Shown: piece after piece, positions 8,929 through 17,238 of the stretch
How positions within the stretch are numbered: the stretch's first letter is position 1
Layout: every line of letters begins with the position of its first letter
DNA from: an uncultured Proteiniphilum sp.
Lineage (GTDB): Bacteria > Bacteroidota > Bacteroidia > Bacteroidales > Dysgonomonadaceae
Direction of reading: 5' to 3'
NCBI RefSeq assembly: GCF_937873925.1
Contig: NZ_CALNAT010000188.1
Span: forward strand, 1 to 57,938
DNA length: 57,938 nt
Position numbers and translations under genes: made by a program
The notes under the pieces: generated by a model
What the model was told of the DNA's origin: nothing
What the model saw: only the letters and a program-made list of their open reading frames with translations
Database searches by the model: none

Positions 8929-10341
8929 ATGATTGATAGTGAACAATTTCCGCTGGTCGCCAAAACCCTGGCGGAGCTGGAAGACGTACTGGCGGAAGAA
9001 CTGATCGCACTGGGTGCGGATAATGTGGAGTTGGGTACCCGGATGGTGTCGTTCACGGGCGACAAGGCGCTGATGTATAAGACGAATGTGCATTGCCGTA
9101 CAGCATTGCGCATCCTCAAGCCCTTTTATACTTTCAAGGCGGAGAGCGCCGATGAGGTATATGAAGCGGTGAAACAATTCAATTGGGATGATTACCTCTC
9201 CTTAGACACTACATTCTCCATCGATGCCGTAGTCTTTTCGCATATCTTTACCCATTCCAAGTTTGTAGCATACAGGGTAAAAGATGCCATTGCTGACTGG
9301 TTTAAAGAGAAGTATGACAAGCGTCCCTCAGTAAGTGTATCCAATCCCGATATCATGTTGCATATCCATGTGGCGCATAACAAATGCACCCTGTCGCTCG
9401 ATAGTTCGGGAGAGTCGCTCCATAAGCGCGGTTACCGGGTGGCACAGGGAGATGCACCGCTGAACGAGGTGCTGGCGGCCGGCATGATCCTGAAATCGGG
9501 ATGGAGAGGAGAGAGCGACTTTATCGACCCGATGTGTGGTTCGGGAACGCTGCTGATCGAGGCGGCCATGATCGCCTTAGGCACCCCTCCGGGTATTCAC
9601 CGTCCACATTTTGCCTTCGAAAAATGGAGAGATTTCGATCAGGAACTCTTCAGCGACATTTACAATGACGATTCCGGTGCCCGCGAGTTTAACCATCGTA
9701 TTATGGGTTTCGATATTTCTCCCAAAGCCATCGCTATTGCCGAGAGGAATGTCAAAAATGCAGGACTGAAAAAATATATTGATCTGGAGGTGAAACCGTT
9801 CCGGCAATTCACCGAAGCACCTGCACCCGAAGGTATTCTGATGACCAATCCGCCGTACGGGGAACGCCTTAAAGTGGAGGATCTGGACGAACTTTATTCG
9901 ATGATAGGCGAGCGGCTGAAACATGTCTTCGCGGGATACCGCGCTTATATATTGAGTTACCGGAAGGAGTCGTTCGATGCGATCGGGCTCAGGCATTCCA
10001 ACCGGTTTTTCCTCTATAACGGTGCGTTGGAGTGTGAGATGCGTGAATACGAGATATTTTCCGGTAAACGCGATGACCGCCCGGCAAAGGGTGCGCCCCG
10101 CGGCAGTGGTAGGTCGGGCGGCTACGACGCGCAATCCGAAAGGAATTCCAGAGAGGGGTACCGTCGTTCTCACCGTGCAAATGAGACCAGTGAGGAAAAA
10201 CCGCGAGACACGTACCGCCCTAAAAGGAGCGACGATGCGAGACCGGGCAACACCTTTTCCTCTAAAGGCCGGGGGCAGGGCAAGTTCAGTAAGCAGGCGC
10301 CCAACAGAAAGAAGGGCGGCAACCGATTAAGAAGTAAATGA
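8929..10341 (+). CDS. rlmL: THUMP-domain class I SAM-dependent 23S rRNA (guanine-N2) methyltransferase, RlmL type
   Basis: Predicted to methylate a guanine (m2G2445-like) in 23S rRNA. Residues about 5-155 form the N-terminal and THUMP RNA-binding domains. Residues about 160-375 are the UPF0020 methyltransferase domain with the SAM-binding DPMCGSGTLLIEAAMIA and the catalytic NPPYGERL motif (Asn-Pro-Pro-Tyr of N-methyltransferases). It matches the RlmL half of the E. coli RlmKL fusion and lacks the C-terminal RlmK half. The last 85 residues are a disordered tail rich in Arg, Gly, Lys and Ser, probably nucleic-acid binding. A good RBS precedes the start. Confidence 0.9.
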   Translation: MIDSEQFPLVAKTLAELEDVLAEELIALGADNVELGTRMVSFTGDKALMYKTNVHCRTALRILKPFYTFKAESADEVYEAVKQFNWDDYLSLDTTFSIDAVVFSHIFTHSKFVAYRVKDAIADWFKEKYDKRPSVSVSNPDIMLHIHVAHNKCTLSLDSSGESLHKRGYRVAQGDAPLNEVLAAGMILKSGWRGESDFIDPMCGSGTLLIEAAMIALGTPPGIHRPHFAFEKWRDFDQELFSDIYNDDSGAREFNHRIMGFDISPKAIAIAERNVKNAGLKKYIDLEVKPFRQFTEAPAPEGILMTNPPYGERLKVEDLDELYSMIGERLKHVFAGYRAYILSYRKESFDAIGLRHSNRFFLYNGALECEMREYEIFSGKRDDRPAKGAPRGSGRSGGYDAQSERNSREGYRRSHRANETSEEKPRDTYRPKRSDDARPGNTFSSKGRGQGKFSKQAPNRKKGGNRLRSK

Positions 10342-10434
10342 TTATTTTATCCATGAAATTCATCTGCATAAAAATAAAACCTTAACCCAAAAACGATAAA
10401 CAATGTAGGCATAGTCTTTGTGATTGAATACAAA

Positions 10435-10458
10435 TTAGGGACAAAAATTTATCCCTAA
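10435..10458 (+). terminator. Possible terminator after rlmL
   Basis: Perfect 7-base arms TTAGGGA (10435-10441) and TCCCTAA (10452-10458) with a 10-base loop, followed by pyrimidine-rich CGTTTCTTCTTTCTC. The T run is interrupted, so this is a moderate call. Confidence 0.45.
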
Positions 10459-10628
10459 CGTTTCTTCTTTCTCTAAATATGTTAAATTCATATTTTTTCT
10501 ATATAAAATTATGAAATACCAAGAAAATGATATACATTTGTGCTCGATTGGTTAAAAAATAAGTGTAAATGAAAGTAAATTCAACAGTCTTCTGTATGTG
10601 CAACCGCCCTTCATTAACATTATTTAAC

Positions 10629-10638
10629 GGGGGGGGGG
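10629..10638 (+). repeat. Poly(G) tract of 10 bases upstream of the importer promoter
   Basis: Ten consecutive G residues in an otherwise A/T-rich stretch, ending 28 bases before the predicted -7 box at 10667. It is by far the longest G homopolymer noticed here. Such tracts are classic slipped-strand sites that change promoter spacing or upstream-element contact. Confidence 0.8.
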
Positions 10639-10666
10639 CAAATTCTCTTGTAAACTTTCCGAACTT

Positions 10667-10674
10667 TATTTTTG
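10667..10674 (+). promoter_or_regulatory. Predicted -7 promoter element for the SusC-SusD operon
   Basis: TATTTTTG, exact TAnnTTTG match. A CTTG at 10647-10650 is 16 bases upstream, shorter than the usual 18-20 spacing for the -33 TTTG, so the -33 element is uncertain. Confidence 0.4.
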
Positions 10675-11036
10675 CCTCTTTCTCAGTCAATTAACGTCCA
10701 ATTTTATTTCTTCATTCCATTATATGTCGAAGCGCCTCTTCGGCGTACGTTCTCCTTTTACACCCTTTTTATCGATAACTAATGTTTCCGTCTCTCTCTT
10801 TTGGAAGACGTCCAAATTGTTTATGCCTGCCGGCGCAACTTTACCCTGTTTCTTCCTCGCTCTTCTCCGGGCGAAGAGGAGGCGAAGAAAAAACCAACTG
10901 CGTAGGGTTCCTGCTTACGGGAACGTGCACAACAGGTGTGCGTTAGGCTTGTGCTTGGCGGATGTCTCGATATGTACCAGGGAAAGAAAAAATAAAATTG
11001 TTCAAAAGAGTTCTTAATCTTCAAAACAAGTAGAGT

Positions 11037-14000
11037 ATGAAAAGAAAATTAATTGTGTTTCTAACCCTTTTCTTTGCAGGAATAGGGAGCTTGATCGCAC
11101 AGACACAGGTACGCGGTATCGTGACGGACGAATCGGGCGACCCGGTGATCGGTGCTACCATCCAAATCAAAGGGACTTCACAGGGTACCGTTTCCGATAT
11201 CGACGGAAACTTCACCCTCTCGGCCCCCGCGGGAGGGACACTGGTAATCTCCTTCGTGGGGTACGCCACCCAGGAGGTTGCCGTGAGTGCAAACGTGAGG
11301 GTCATATTACGGGAAGATGCGGAGATACTGGATGAAGTAGTTGTCACTGCCTTGGGTATTTCAAGGGAAAGGAAAGCTTTAGGGTATTCTGCCACAACTG
11401 TTAACAATGAGCGGCTAACAGAAAGCCGCACAACAGATATCATGTCAGGAATCGCCGGCAAGGTAGCCGGTGTGCAGATAACCAGTAGCTCAAGCCCGGG
11501 AGCTTCCAACTCTGTAATCATTCGCGGTATAAGTTCTCTGTCGGGATCCAACCAGCCACTGTATGTGGTGGATGGGGTACCCGTCGACAACTATGCGCAC
11601 TTTCCGACAGACGGGTTGAACTTAGCATACGACTTCGGCAGCGGCGCCAATGCCATTAATCCCGACGACGTTGAGTCCATGACAATTCTCAAAGGCGCGG
11701 CGGCAACCGCCCTCTACGGTAACCGTGCGGCAAACGGGGTTATACTCATCACCAGCAAAACCGGTAAGAAAAGAGCCAAAGGGTTGGGCGTAGAATATAA
11801 CGGCGGCTTGCAAGCCGAAACCGTTTTGCGCCTGCCGGAATTTCAAAACGAGTTTGGTATCGGATGGAGCGGCGACTACACCTTGATAGAGAACGGTAGT
11901 TGGGGACCGCGTTTCGACGGTTCCATGCAGTTGTGGGGGAATGTATACAACAACTCTCAAAAAATGAAACCCTACGTGGCGTTGGAAAACAATGTGAAGG
12001 AATTTTTCGATACCGGAATGCGCTATTCAAATAGCGTTTCGTTCAATAACGCCACCGAAAGCAACAGCTATTTTGTTTCCCTGTCCCAAATAACGGACAA
12101 TGGGATTCTTCCCACCTCCGCCGATTCGTATGATCGTTACACTTTCTCGCTTCGCGGAAGCCAGAAAGTGAATGACCTCAATATTACCGCGGCGGTCAAC
12201 TACGCCAGCCAGGAAAACAAGTTCGTCTCTACCGGGCAGGGGCTTTCCATGGTAAACTCAATCTACCAAATGCCTCGCGACGTAAGCATTATAGGACTGG
12301 CCGACTTGAATGACCCCTTTAACACGCCGGGCTATTATTACACCCCTTATGGAGTTACGAATCCTTATTACATTCTGGAAACCTACCAGAATCAACAAAA
12401 GGCTGAGAAAATATTCGGAAAGTTCGAGTTGGATTACAGTTTCTTGAAATATTTCAAAGCACTGTACCGCTTAGGCTTGGATGCTTCCAACAGCCACCAC
12501 AACTTCGGCTCTCCAAACCTGAAGGCGTTGTATCCCAACACCCCCAACAGTAGCAACTTTGAAAGTGAAGAGGGTACCGTGCGGGTGAGGATGGACCGCA
12601 GAAGGGAGTTGAACCAGGATTTCCTTCTTACTTTCGATATGCCGGTGAATGACTTCCAAATTAATGCCGTAGGCGGTTTTAGCACCAACGAACGGTGGTC
12701 TGTCTATACGCAAACCGAAGTCAATGGGCTTGACTTACCTACCTGGTACCACCTGAGCAACTCGGCAAGCACTCCCAATATCACGCAGATAGAATCTCTC
12801 CGCAGGTTGTACGGAGTGTACGGACAGGCGGAAATAGCCTGGCGAAACACGCTCTATCTTACCCTTACGGCCCGTAACGATTGGTCGTCGACCCTCCCGA
12901 AAGAAGCCCGGAGTTTCTTCTATCCGGGAACAGCCGTCAGTTTTGTTTTCAGCGAATTGCTGCCGGCATCGGCCAGGGAAGCCATAACCTTCGGGAAGGT
13001 GCGTCTGGCTTTCGGACAGACCGGTAATGATGCCAACCCGTACATGGTCAATCCCTATTATATTCAGGGAAATTTCAATTCATCTGGCTTCGGCGACCTG
13101 AACTTCCCATTGCAAAACACCAACTCTTTCAGTTTGGGCAATGTATTGGGAAATCAGAACTTAAGCCCCGAAAAAACAACCGAATGGGAAGTCGGGCTGA
13201 ACATGGGATTCCTTAAAAACCGCATCTCCATTGACGCGGCCTATTATGACCGTAACTCCGACAAGCAGATTTTTACGCTGAACATGGATCCGGCCACCGG
13301 ATACACCGCCCAGAACATGAACCTGGGAAAGGTGAGCAACAAGGGGATAGAACTACTCCTCAACTTCCGGCCGATCGAAATGAGGAATTTCAGTTGGGAT
13401 GTGGGATGGACTTTCACCCAAAACAAGAGCAAAGTGATTAGCTTGCCCGAAGAACTGGGTGGCGAAGTAAACATTTCCCCCGTTGTAAACGAGGTGCAGA
13501 TGTATAACATTGTGGGCGAACCGGTCGGGACGTTCAAGGCTCAGGTAGCCAAACGCGACAACCAGGGACGGATCATCGTCAACGCCTCGAATGGGCTCCC
13601 GGTGGCCGCCGACGATTACGAGATAATGGGTTCCATCAACCACAAATATGAAATGGGTGTCTCCACAACTTTCAGGTTCAAAGAGATAACCCTTTCCGCT
13701 GACTTTGACATCCGGCAAGGGGGGAAAATGTATTCCCGCACCAAAGACATCAACTACTTCGTGGGAAATCCGATTCAAACGGCTTACAACGACCGCAATA
13801 CGTTCATTGTCCCCAATTCGGTAAACGAAGTGGTAGCTGCCGACGGCTCGGTATCCTATGTCGAAAACAAAACAGCCATCGCTTCCAGCAATGTCTTTCA
13901 GTTCTGGGGCAACGGGGGCGAAGATTTGGGAAGCGCTTTCCTGATAGACAAGTCGTATGTGAAACTACGTTCCATAAGTTTAGGATGGGACCTTCCGGGA

Positions 14001-14201
14001 AGGTGGTTGGCCAACACCCCTTTCATGGGCGTGAAAATGTCGGTTTTCGGCAATAACCTGTTCCTTTGGACGCCAAGTAGTAATACCTTCATCGATCCGG
14101 AAATGACTACTTTCGGGAACGACCTTCGCGGTAAATACGGCGAATTTTCAGCCAACCCCACTACACGGCGATTTGGTTTCAACTTGAATGTTAAATTTTA
14201 A
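11037..14201 (+). CDS. SusC/RagA-family TonB-linked outer-membrane transporter (BT2264-like)
   Basis: 1054 residues, typical SusC length. Signal peptide 1-21 ends in LIAQ. Residues about 25-95 are the carboxypeptidase-regulatory-like domain (GIVTDESGDPVIGATI, GTVSDIDGNFTLSAP, ISFVGYATQEV). They are followed by the TonB-box/plug region starting DEVVVTALGISRERKALGYS, the conserved VIIRGISSLSGSNQPLYVVDG block and TILKGAAATALYG. The rest is the C-terminal beta-barrel, ending in FGFNLNVKF. It forms a barrel-and-lid complex with the SusD encoded 17 bases downstream. The following two lipoprotein genes match the BT2264-BT2261 order, so oligopeptide import is the leading hypothesis rather than glycan import. 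Expression may be influenced by the G tract and long leader upstream. Confidence 0.93.
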   Translation: MKRKLIVFLTLFFAGIGSLIAQTQVRGIVTDESGDPVIGATIQIKGTSQGTVSDIDGNFTLSAPAGGTLVISFVGYATQEVAVSANVRVILREDAEILDEVVVTALGISRERKALGYSATTVNNERLTESRTTDIMSGIAGKVAGVQITSSSSPGASNSVIIRGISSLSGSNQPLYVVDGVPVDNYAHFPTDGLNLAYDFGSGANAINPDDVESMTILKGAAATALYGNRAANGVILITSKTGKKRAKGLGVEYNGGLQAETVLRLPEFQNEFGIGWSGDYTLIENGSWGPRFDGSMQLWGNVYNNSQKMKPYVALENNVKEFFDTGMRYSNSVSFNNATESNSYFVSLSQITDNGILPTSADSYDRYTFSLRGSQKVNDLNITAAVNYASQENKFVSTGQGLSMVNSIYQMPRDVSIIGLADLNDPFNTPGYYYTPYGVTNPYYILETYQNQQKAEKIFGKFELDYSFLKYFKALYRLGLDASNSHHNFGSPNLKALYPNTPNSSNFESEEGTVRVRMDRRRELNQDFLLTFDMPVNDFQINAVGGFSTNERWSVYTQTEVNGLDLPTWYHLSNSASTPNITQIESLRRLYGVYGQAEIAWRNTLYLTLTARNDWSSTLPKEARSFFYPGTAVSFVFSELLPASAREAITFGKVRLAFGQTGNDANPYMVNPYYIQGNFNSSGFGDLNFPLQNTNSFSLGNVLGNQNLSPEKTTEWEVGLNMGFLKNRISIDAAYYDRNSDKQIFTLNMDPATGYTAQNMNLGKVSNKGIELLLNFRPIEMRNFSWDVGWTFTQNKSKVISLPEELGGEVNISPVVNEVQMYNIVGEPVGTFKAQVAKRDNQGRIIVNASNGLPVAADDYEIMGSINHKYEMGVSTTFRFKEITLSADFDIRQGGKMYSRTKDINYFVGNPIQTAYNDRNTFIVPNSVNEVVAADGSVSYVENKTAIASSNVFQFWGNGGEDLGSAFLIDKSYVKLRSISLGWDLPGRWLANTPFMGVKMSVFGNNLFLWTPSSNTFIDPEMTTFGNDLRGKYGEFSANPTTRRFGFNLNVKF

Positions 14202-14218
14202 ACTGGAGAGCACTAAAG

Positions 14219-15685
14219 ATGAAAAAAATATTCATATACGTTATTTTGTTTGCGGGTCTATTTGCCTGTGACTTAGATATTAACAATGATCCGAGCTATC
14301 CTTCGGATGTGTCGGCCGACCTGATCTTCCCCTCGGCTCAAAATGCCATGGCGACAGTGATCGGTGACCAACTGTACAACTACTCCGGTTTCTTCGCACA
14401 ATATTACGATCAGATGCCGGAAGCAAACCAGTATAACAACGAAGCGGAATATAATCTTGACGTGGCGCGCACGGTCTTTAACCGGCCGTACCAAAATTTG
14501 TATGCCGGGGCTCTGGCCGACTTGCAGGATATATTTTCTAAAACGACCAACACGTCAAACCTCTTTGCAGCCCAGGTTTTACGCACTTTTTGCTTCCAGG
14601 TGCTGGTGGACAACCTGAACGTTGTGCCTTATACGGAAGCCTTGCAGGGCAGCGCCATACCGTCTCCCGCCTGGGATAACGGACAGTCTGTTTATGAAGG
14701 GGTCCTGGCCGAGTTGGATGAAGCAGAATCGGCTTTGGGTAGCGAACTGATGACCCTGAGCGACCTGCTCCTGTCGCAAAACATGTCGCAATGGAGAGGG
14801 TTTGCCAACGCCTTGCGGCTGAGGATGTACCTGCGCTTCATCGACGCCAATATAGACGCGGCGAACTATACCAGCAAGGTCAAAGCCTTGGTGGATGCAG
14901 GGAATTTCTTCAGCGGTGATGTGAAATATGATGTATTTGCCGACGAAGCGAATAAACGCAACCCGTGGTATTCCACGAACCGGGCATCGTTGGCAGCCAA
15001 CCATGTGGCGTCTTACCCGATCATCGAATACCTCAAGATCACCAACGACCCGCGCATCGAGTACAACTTCGAAAGGGCAACGAACACGGGTGACTTTGCC
15101 GGCGAGTTACCCGGGTCGAAACAGGTGTTGACGGCCAACAAGAATGCCGATTTCAGCTTTATGAAGTATTATCCGACCAAGCCGGTCTATTTCTTCACAC
15201 AAAGTGAGTTGCAATTCCTGCTTGCCGAAATTTACCTGCGGTTTTATGACGACAACGCCCGGGCCCAGGCGGCATACGAAGCCGCCATCGACGCCGATTT
15301 TTCGGCACGCGGAATGGAGGAATCTCCCGAAACTATGTACGGAACGGGAAGAGCGGTTGCCTGGAGTACGGCCACGACGACAGCCGATAAGTTGGAACTG
15401 ATCTATATGCAAAAATGGGTGGCGCTTTGCTACATGGATCATATGGAAGCCTGGTCGGAACTGCGCCGTACGGATGTGCCGGAATTGTCGCCTCATACCG
15501 GCGCTGCCATTAATGCCGATGCAACGATATATACCGCCGGCAATCTGATTGCGCCCATGACCAATGCGCTTGGAGGACAAACCCTGATCAAACGGGTGCC
15601 TTATCCGCAGACGGCGATCGACAGAAACAAGAATACACCCAGCCCTGTTTCCTCTTCAACTGCAGTATGGTGGGATGTGAAATAG
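14219..15685 (+). CDS. SusD/RagB-family substrate-binding outer-membrane lipoprotein (SusD-like_2 type, BT2263-like)
   Basis: 488 residues. Lipoprotein signal ends LFAC with acidic residues DLDINND after the Cys, consistent with surface export in Bacteroidota. The fold is all-helical with TPR-like pairs: YAGALADLQDIF, LRTFCFQVLVDNLNVVPYTEAL, WRGFANALRLRMYLRF, SELQFLLAEIYLRF and a C-terminal PYPQTAIDRNKN-type motif. This is the SusD-like_2 branch (with an IYMQKWVALCYMDHMEAWSELRR-like helix, quoted in part), often paired with peptide-type SusC proteins. It acts as the surface lid of the transporter encoded 17 bases upstream. The next gene follows after 31 bases. Confidence 0.92.
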   Translation: MKKIFIYVILFAGLFACDLDINNDPSYPSDVSADLIFPSAQNAMATVIGDQLYNYSGFFAQYYDQMPEANQYNNEAEYNLDVARTVFNRPYQNLYAGALADLQDIFSKTTNTSNLFAAQVLRTFCFQVLVDNLNVVPYTEALQGSAIPSPAWDNGQSVYEGVLAELDEAESALGSELMTLSDLLLSQNMSQWRGFANALRLRMYLRFIDANIDAANYTSKVKALVDAGNFFSGDVKYDVFADEANKRNPWYSTNRASLAANHVASYPIIEYLKITNDPRIEYNFERATNTGDFAGELPGSKQVLTANKNADFSFMKYYPTKPVYFFTQSELQFLLAEIYLRFYDDNARAQAAYEAAIDADFSARGMEESPETMYGTGRAVAWSTATTTADKLELIYMQKWVALCYMDHMEAWSELRRTDVPELSPHTGAAINADATIYTAGNLIAPMTNALGGQTLIKRVPYPQTAIDRNKNTPSPVSSSTAVWWDVK

Positions 15686-15716
15686 ATCGGGTTACTAATA
15701 TTTAAACTATGCAGTT

Positions 15717-16421
15717 ATGAAGAAAATAATACATTACTTGTTTGTTTGTCTCGCATGTATGGCAATTTCTTGCGAAGACGATACGTCAAAAGATATGTCC
15801 AAGATCACATACTTTGTCAATTATGAGATATTGGGCGATGAGACAATGCTTTTGCCTGTGGGTACGCCCTACGTGGAACCGGGTGTTATTGCCATGGAAG
15901 GAGAGACCGATATTACTTCTTCCGTAGTCATTACCGGCAGCGTTGATGCGAGCGCCATCGGAATTTACGACATCAGTTATTCCGCCACCAATGTGGACGG
16001 TTTCTCAAGTTCCGTCTCCCGGACGGTTGTCGTGTATGATCCCTCGATCACAACGGATATCTCCGGAGTATATACTGCCGCCGCCGGTACGCACAGGCTC
16101 GCAATCGCAACCGGTGCAACAGTCTCGTACGCCGATTATAGCGTTACGCTGACCTCTATTGCACCGGGTGTTTTTCAGGTGAGCGACTTCTTTGCCGGAT
16201 ACTATGAAGTGAGGGCAGGATATGGCTCTTCATACGCCATGAGAGGCTATATCAAGCTTAATGCCGATAATTCCCTGGGATTGCTGAGCAGCAGCGTTGC
16301 CGGATGGGGCGATTCACTCGACCGTTTGGAGGACGGAGCCTACGACCCCGTATCGGGAACCGTTTCCTGGGGCGCCGTATACGCAGGTGCTTATTCGTTT
16401 AATGTTATATTAACAAAATAA
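15717..16421 (+). CDS. BT_2262-like surface lipoprotein (Ig-like DUF5011/DUF5012)
   Basis: 234 residues. Lipobox-type signal ends AISC20 followed by EDDTSKD, an acidic stretch consistent with surface localisation. Residues about 40-110 form an immunoglobulin-like domain (VGTPYVEPGVIAMEGETDIT opening of the DUF5011 type, IGIYDISYSATNVDGFSSS). Residues about 115-234 match the BT_2262-like C-terminal beta domain (DISGVYTAAAGTHRL). In B. thetaiotaomicron the equivalent lipoprotein is part of the SusCD peptide-import assembly. Its stop codon overlaps the next possible start (TAATG), implying translational coupling. Confidence 0.85.
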   Translation: MKKIIHYLFVCLACMAISCEDDTSKDMSKITYFVNYEILGDETMLLPVGTPYVEPGVIAMEGETDITSSVVITGSVDASAIGIYDISYSATNVDGFSSSVSRTVVVYDPSITTDISGVYTAAAGTHRLAIATGATVSYADYSVTLTSIAPGVFQVSDFFAGYYEVRAGYGSSYAMRGYIKLNADNSLGLLSSSVAGWGDSLDRLEDGAYDPVSGTVSWGAVYAGAYSFNVILTK

Positions 16422-16936
16422 TGATCGCTATGATGAAAAAATATATTGCATTGCTTACTGCCGCTTTGGCCTTTACATTCATTTTTACGGCTTGCGAAGA
16501 TACAACAGACCCGGGTGGCACCGAAGTTGAAAAAATGGCGGGCGACTGGTGGGTAACAATCACCAACACCGGAACCGATTATGAAGGCGAATACGGCCCC
16601 TATCTGATAAACAGCTACAACACGGCAGCCAACGTTGCCACGGAAATATGGGTGGATGACGGAGCGCACTTCTGGGATTTCAAGGTGAAGGTGAACGTCA
16701 ACTATGCAGCGGGTACCTTTGCAACAGACGGTTTCGTGGATAACGACTCCTATGAATCGAAGGTAAAGATCACCGATGGCAAAATAACGAAAGACGGTGC
16801 TGTAACACCAAGCGGGATGCCGGCCGATAAAATAGAATTCAAAGTGAACTTCGACGACGACGACCTGGACGGAACCGCTGTTTTTGAAGTGACCGGATTC
16901 CGCCGGACCGGTTTCCCGGCAGACGATTTTGAATAA
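16421..16936 (+). CDS. Lipid-binding-like lipoprotein (BT_2261-like)
   Basis: 171 residues from the ATG overlapping the preceding stop; ATGs at 16430 and 16433 are equally plausible and give a tighter signal peptide ending FTAC, with EDTTDPG after the Cys. The mature domain is beta-rich with conserved features of the lipid-binding putative hydrolase family: MAGDWWVTI, an ATEIWVDDGAHFWDFKVKV strand pair and a C-terminal DGTAVFEVTGFRRTG. The family name comes from structural similarity to lipocalin-like folds; no enzymatic role is established. As the last gene of the operon it matches BT2261, an accessory surface subunit of a peptide importer. A strong terminator follows at 17084. Confidence 0.85.
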   Translation: MIAMMKKYIALLTAALAFTFIFTACEDTTDPGGTEVEKMAGDWWVTITNTGTDYEGEYGPYLINSYNTAANVATEIWVDDGAHFWDFKVKVNVNYAAGTFATDGFVDNDSYESKVKITDGKITKDGAVTPSGMPADKIEFKVNFDDDDLDGTAVFEVTGFRRTGFPADDFE

Positions 16937-17083
16937 AAACGTCCGGTTTAACCCCAAAGCATCCGGCGATGGTGCCGGATACTTTGAGTAATAGACGGAA
17001 ATCGGTTAAAAAATCATATATAAAACCTTTCAGTTCAATTTATCATAAACTCTACATTAAATTAAACACTAATGAAAGGACCG

Positions 17084-17125
17084 GACAGGGCCAGGAGTGA
17101 TTCCCCGCCCTGTCTTTTTTTCTCT
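17084..17125 (+). terminator. Rho-independent-type terminator of the SusCD peptide-import operon
   Basis: Perfect 8-base arms GACAGGGC (17084-17091) and GCCCTGTC (17107-17114) with a 15-base loop, followed immediately by a T-rich tract. It lies 147 bases after the last gene of the operon. The rest of 16937-17238 (302 bases) holds no gene, and I see nothing else defined in it. Confidence 0.85.
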
Positions 17126-17238
17126 TTTTACGCTCCTTGCAAGCGGCGGGTACCCCGGAAAACATCGAAAGGCCTCCTATTTACCGGTATCCAGTCCTAA
17201 GGTATAAAGATAAGCGTATTTTTAACAAACAAATAATC

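Larger units (their letters stand above)
10342..11036 (+). other. 695-bp intergenic region: terminator, poly(G) tract, promoter and structured susC leader
   Basis: No convincing gene. In order it contains a hairpin after rlmL (10435-10458), a 10-base G tract (10629-10638), a -7 box (10667-10674) and then about 360 bases of probable 5' leader before susC. The leader can form at least three hairpins: a long imperfect one at 10851-10888 (inner TCTTC/GAAGA, loop 10866-10872), GTTCC/GGAAC at 10907-10911 and 10920-10924, and GCACA/TGTGC at 10927-10931 and 10937-10941. Such a long folded leader suggests post-transcriptional control of the importer (inference). I do not recognise a named riboswitch. 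Confidence 0.55.

Noticed and set aside
10724..11017. 97-codon frame in the leader of the first susC
   Set aside because: Odd composition, no RBS, overlaps several hairpins; more likely untranslated leader.
17148..17157. GGGTACCC-type palindrome resembling the GTAC operator
   Set aside because: Flanks do not match the regulator-associated sites and it is in the 3' region after the terminator.
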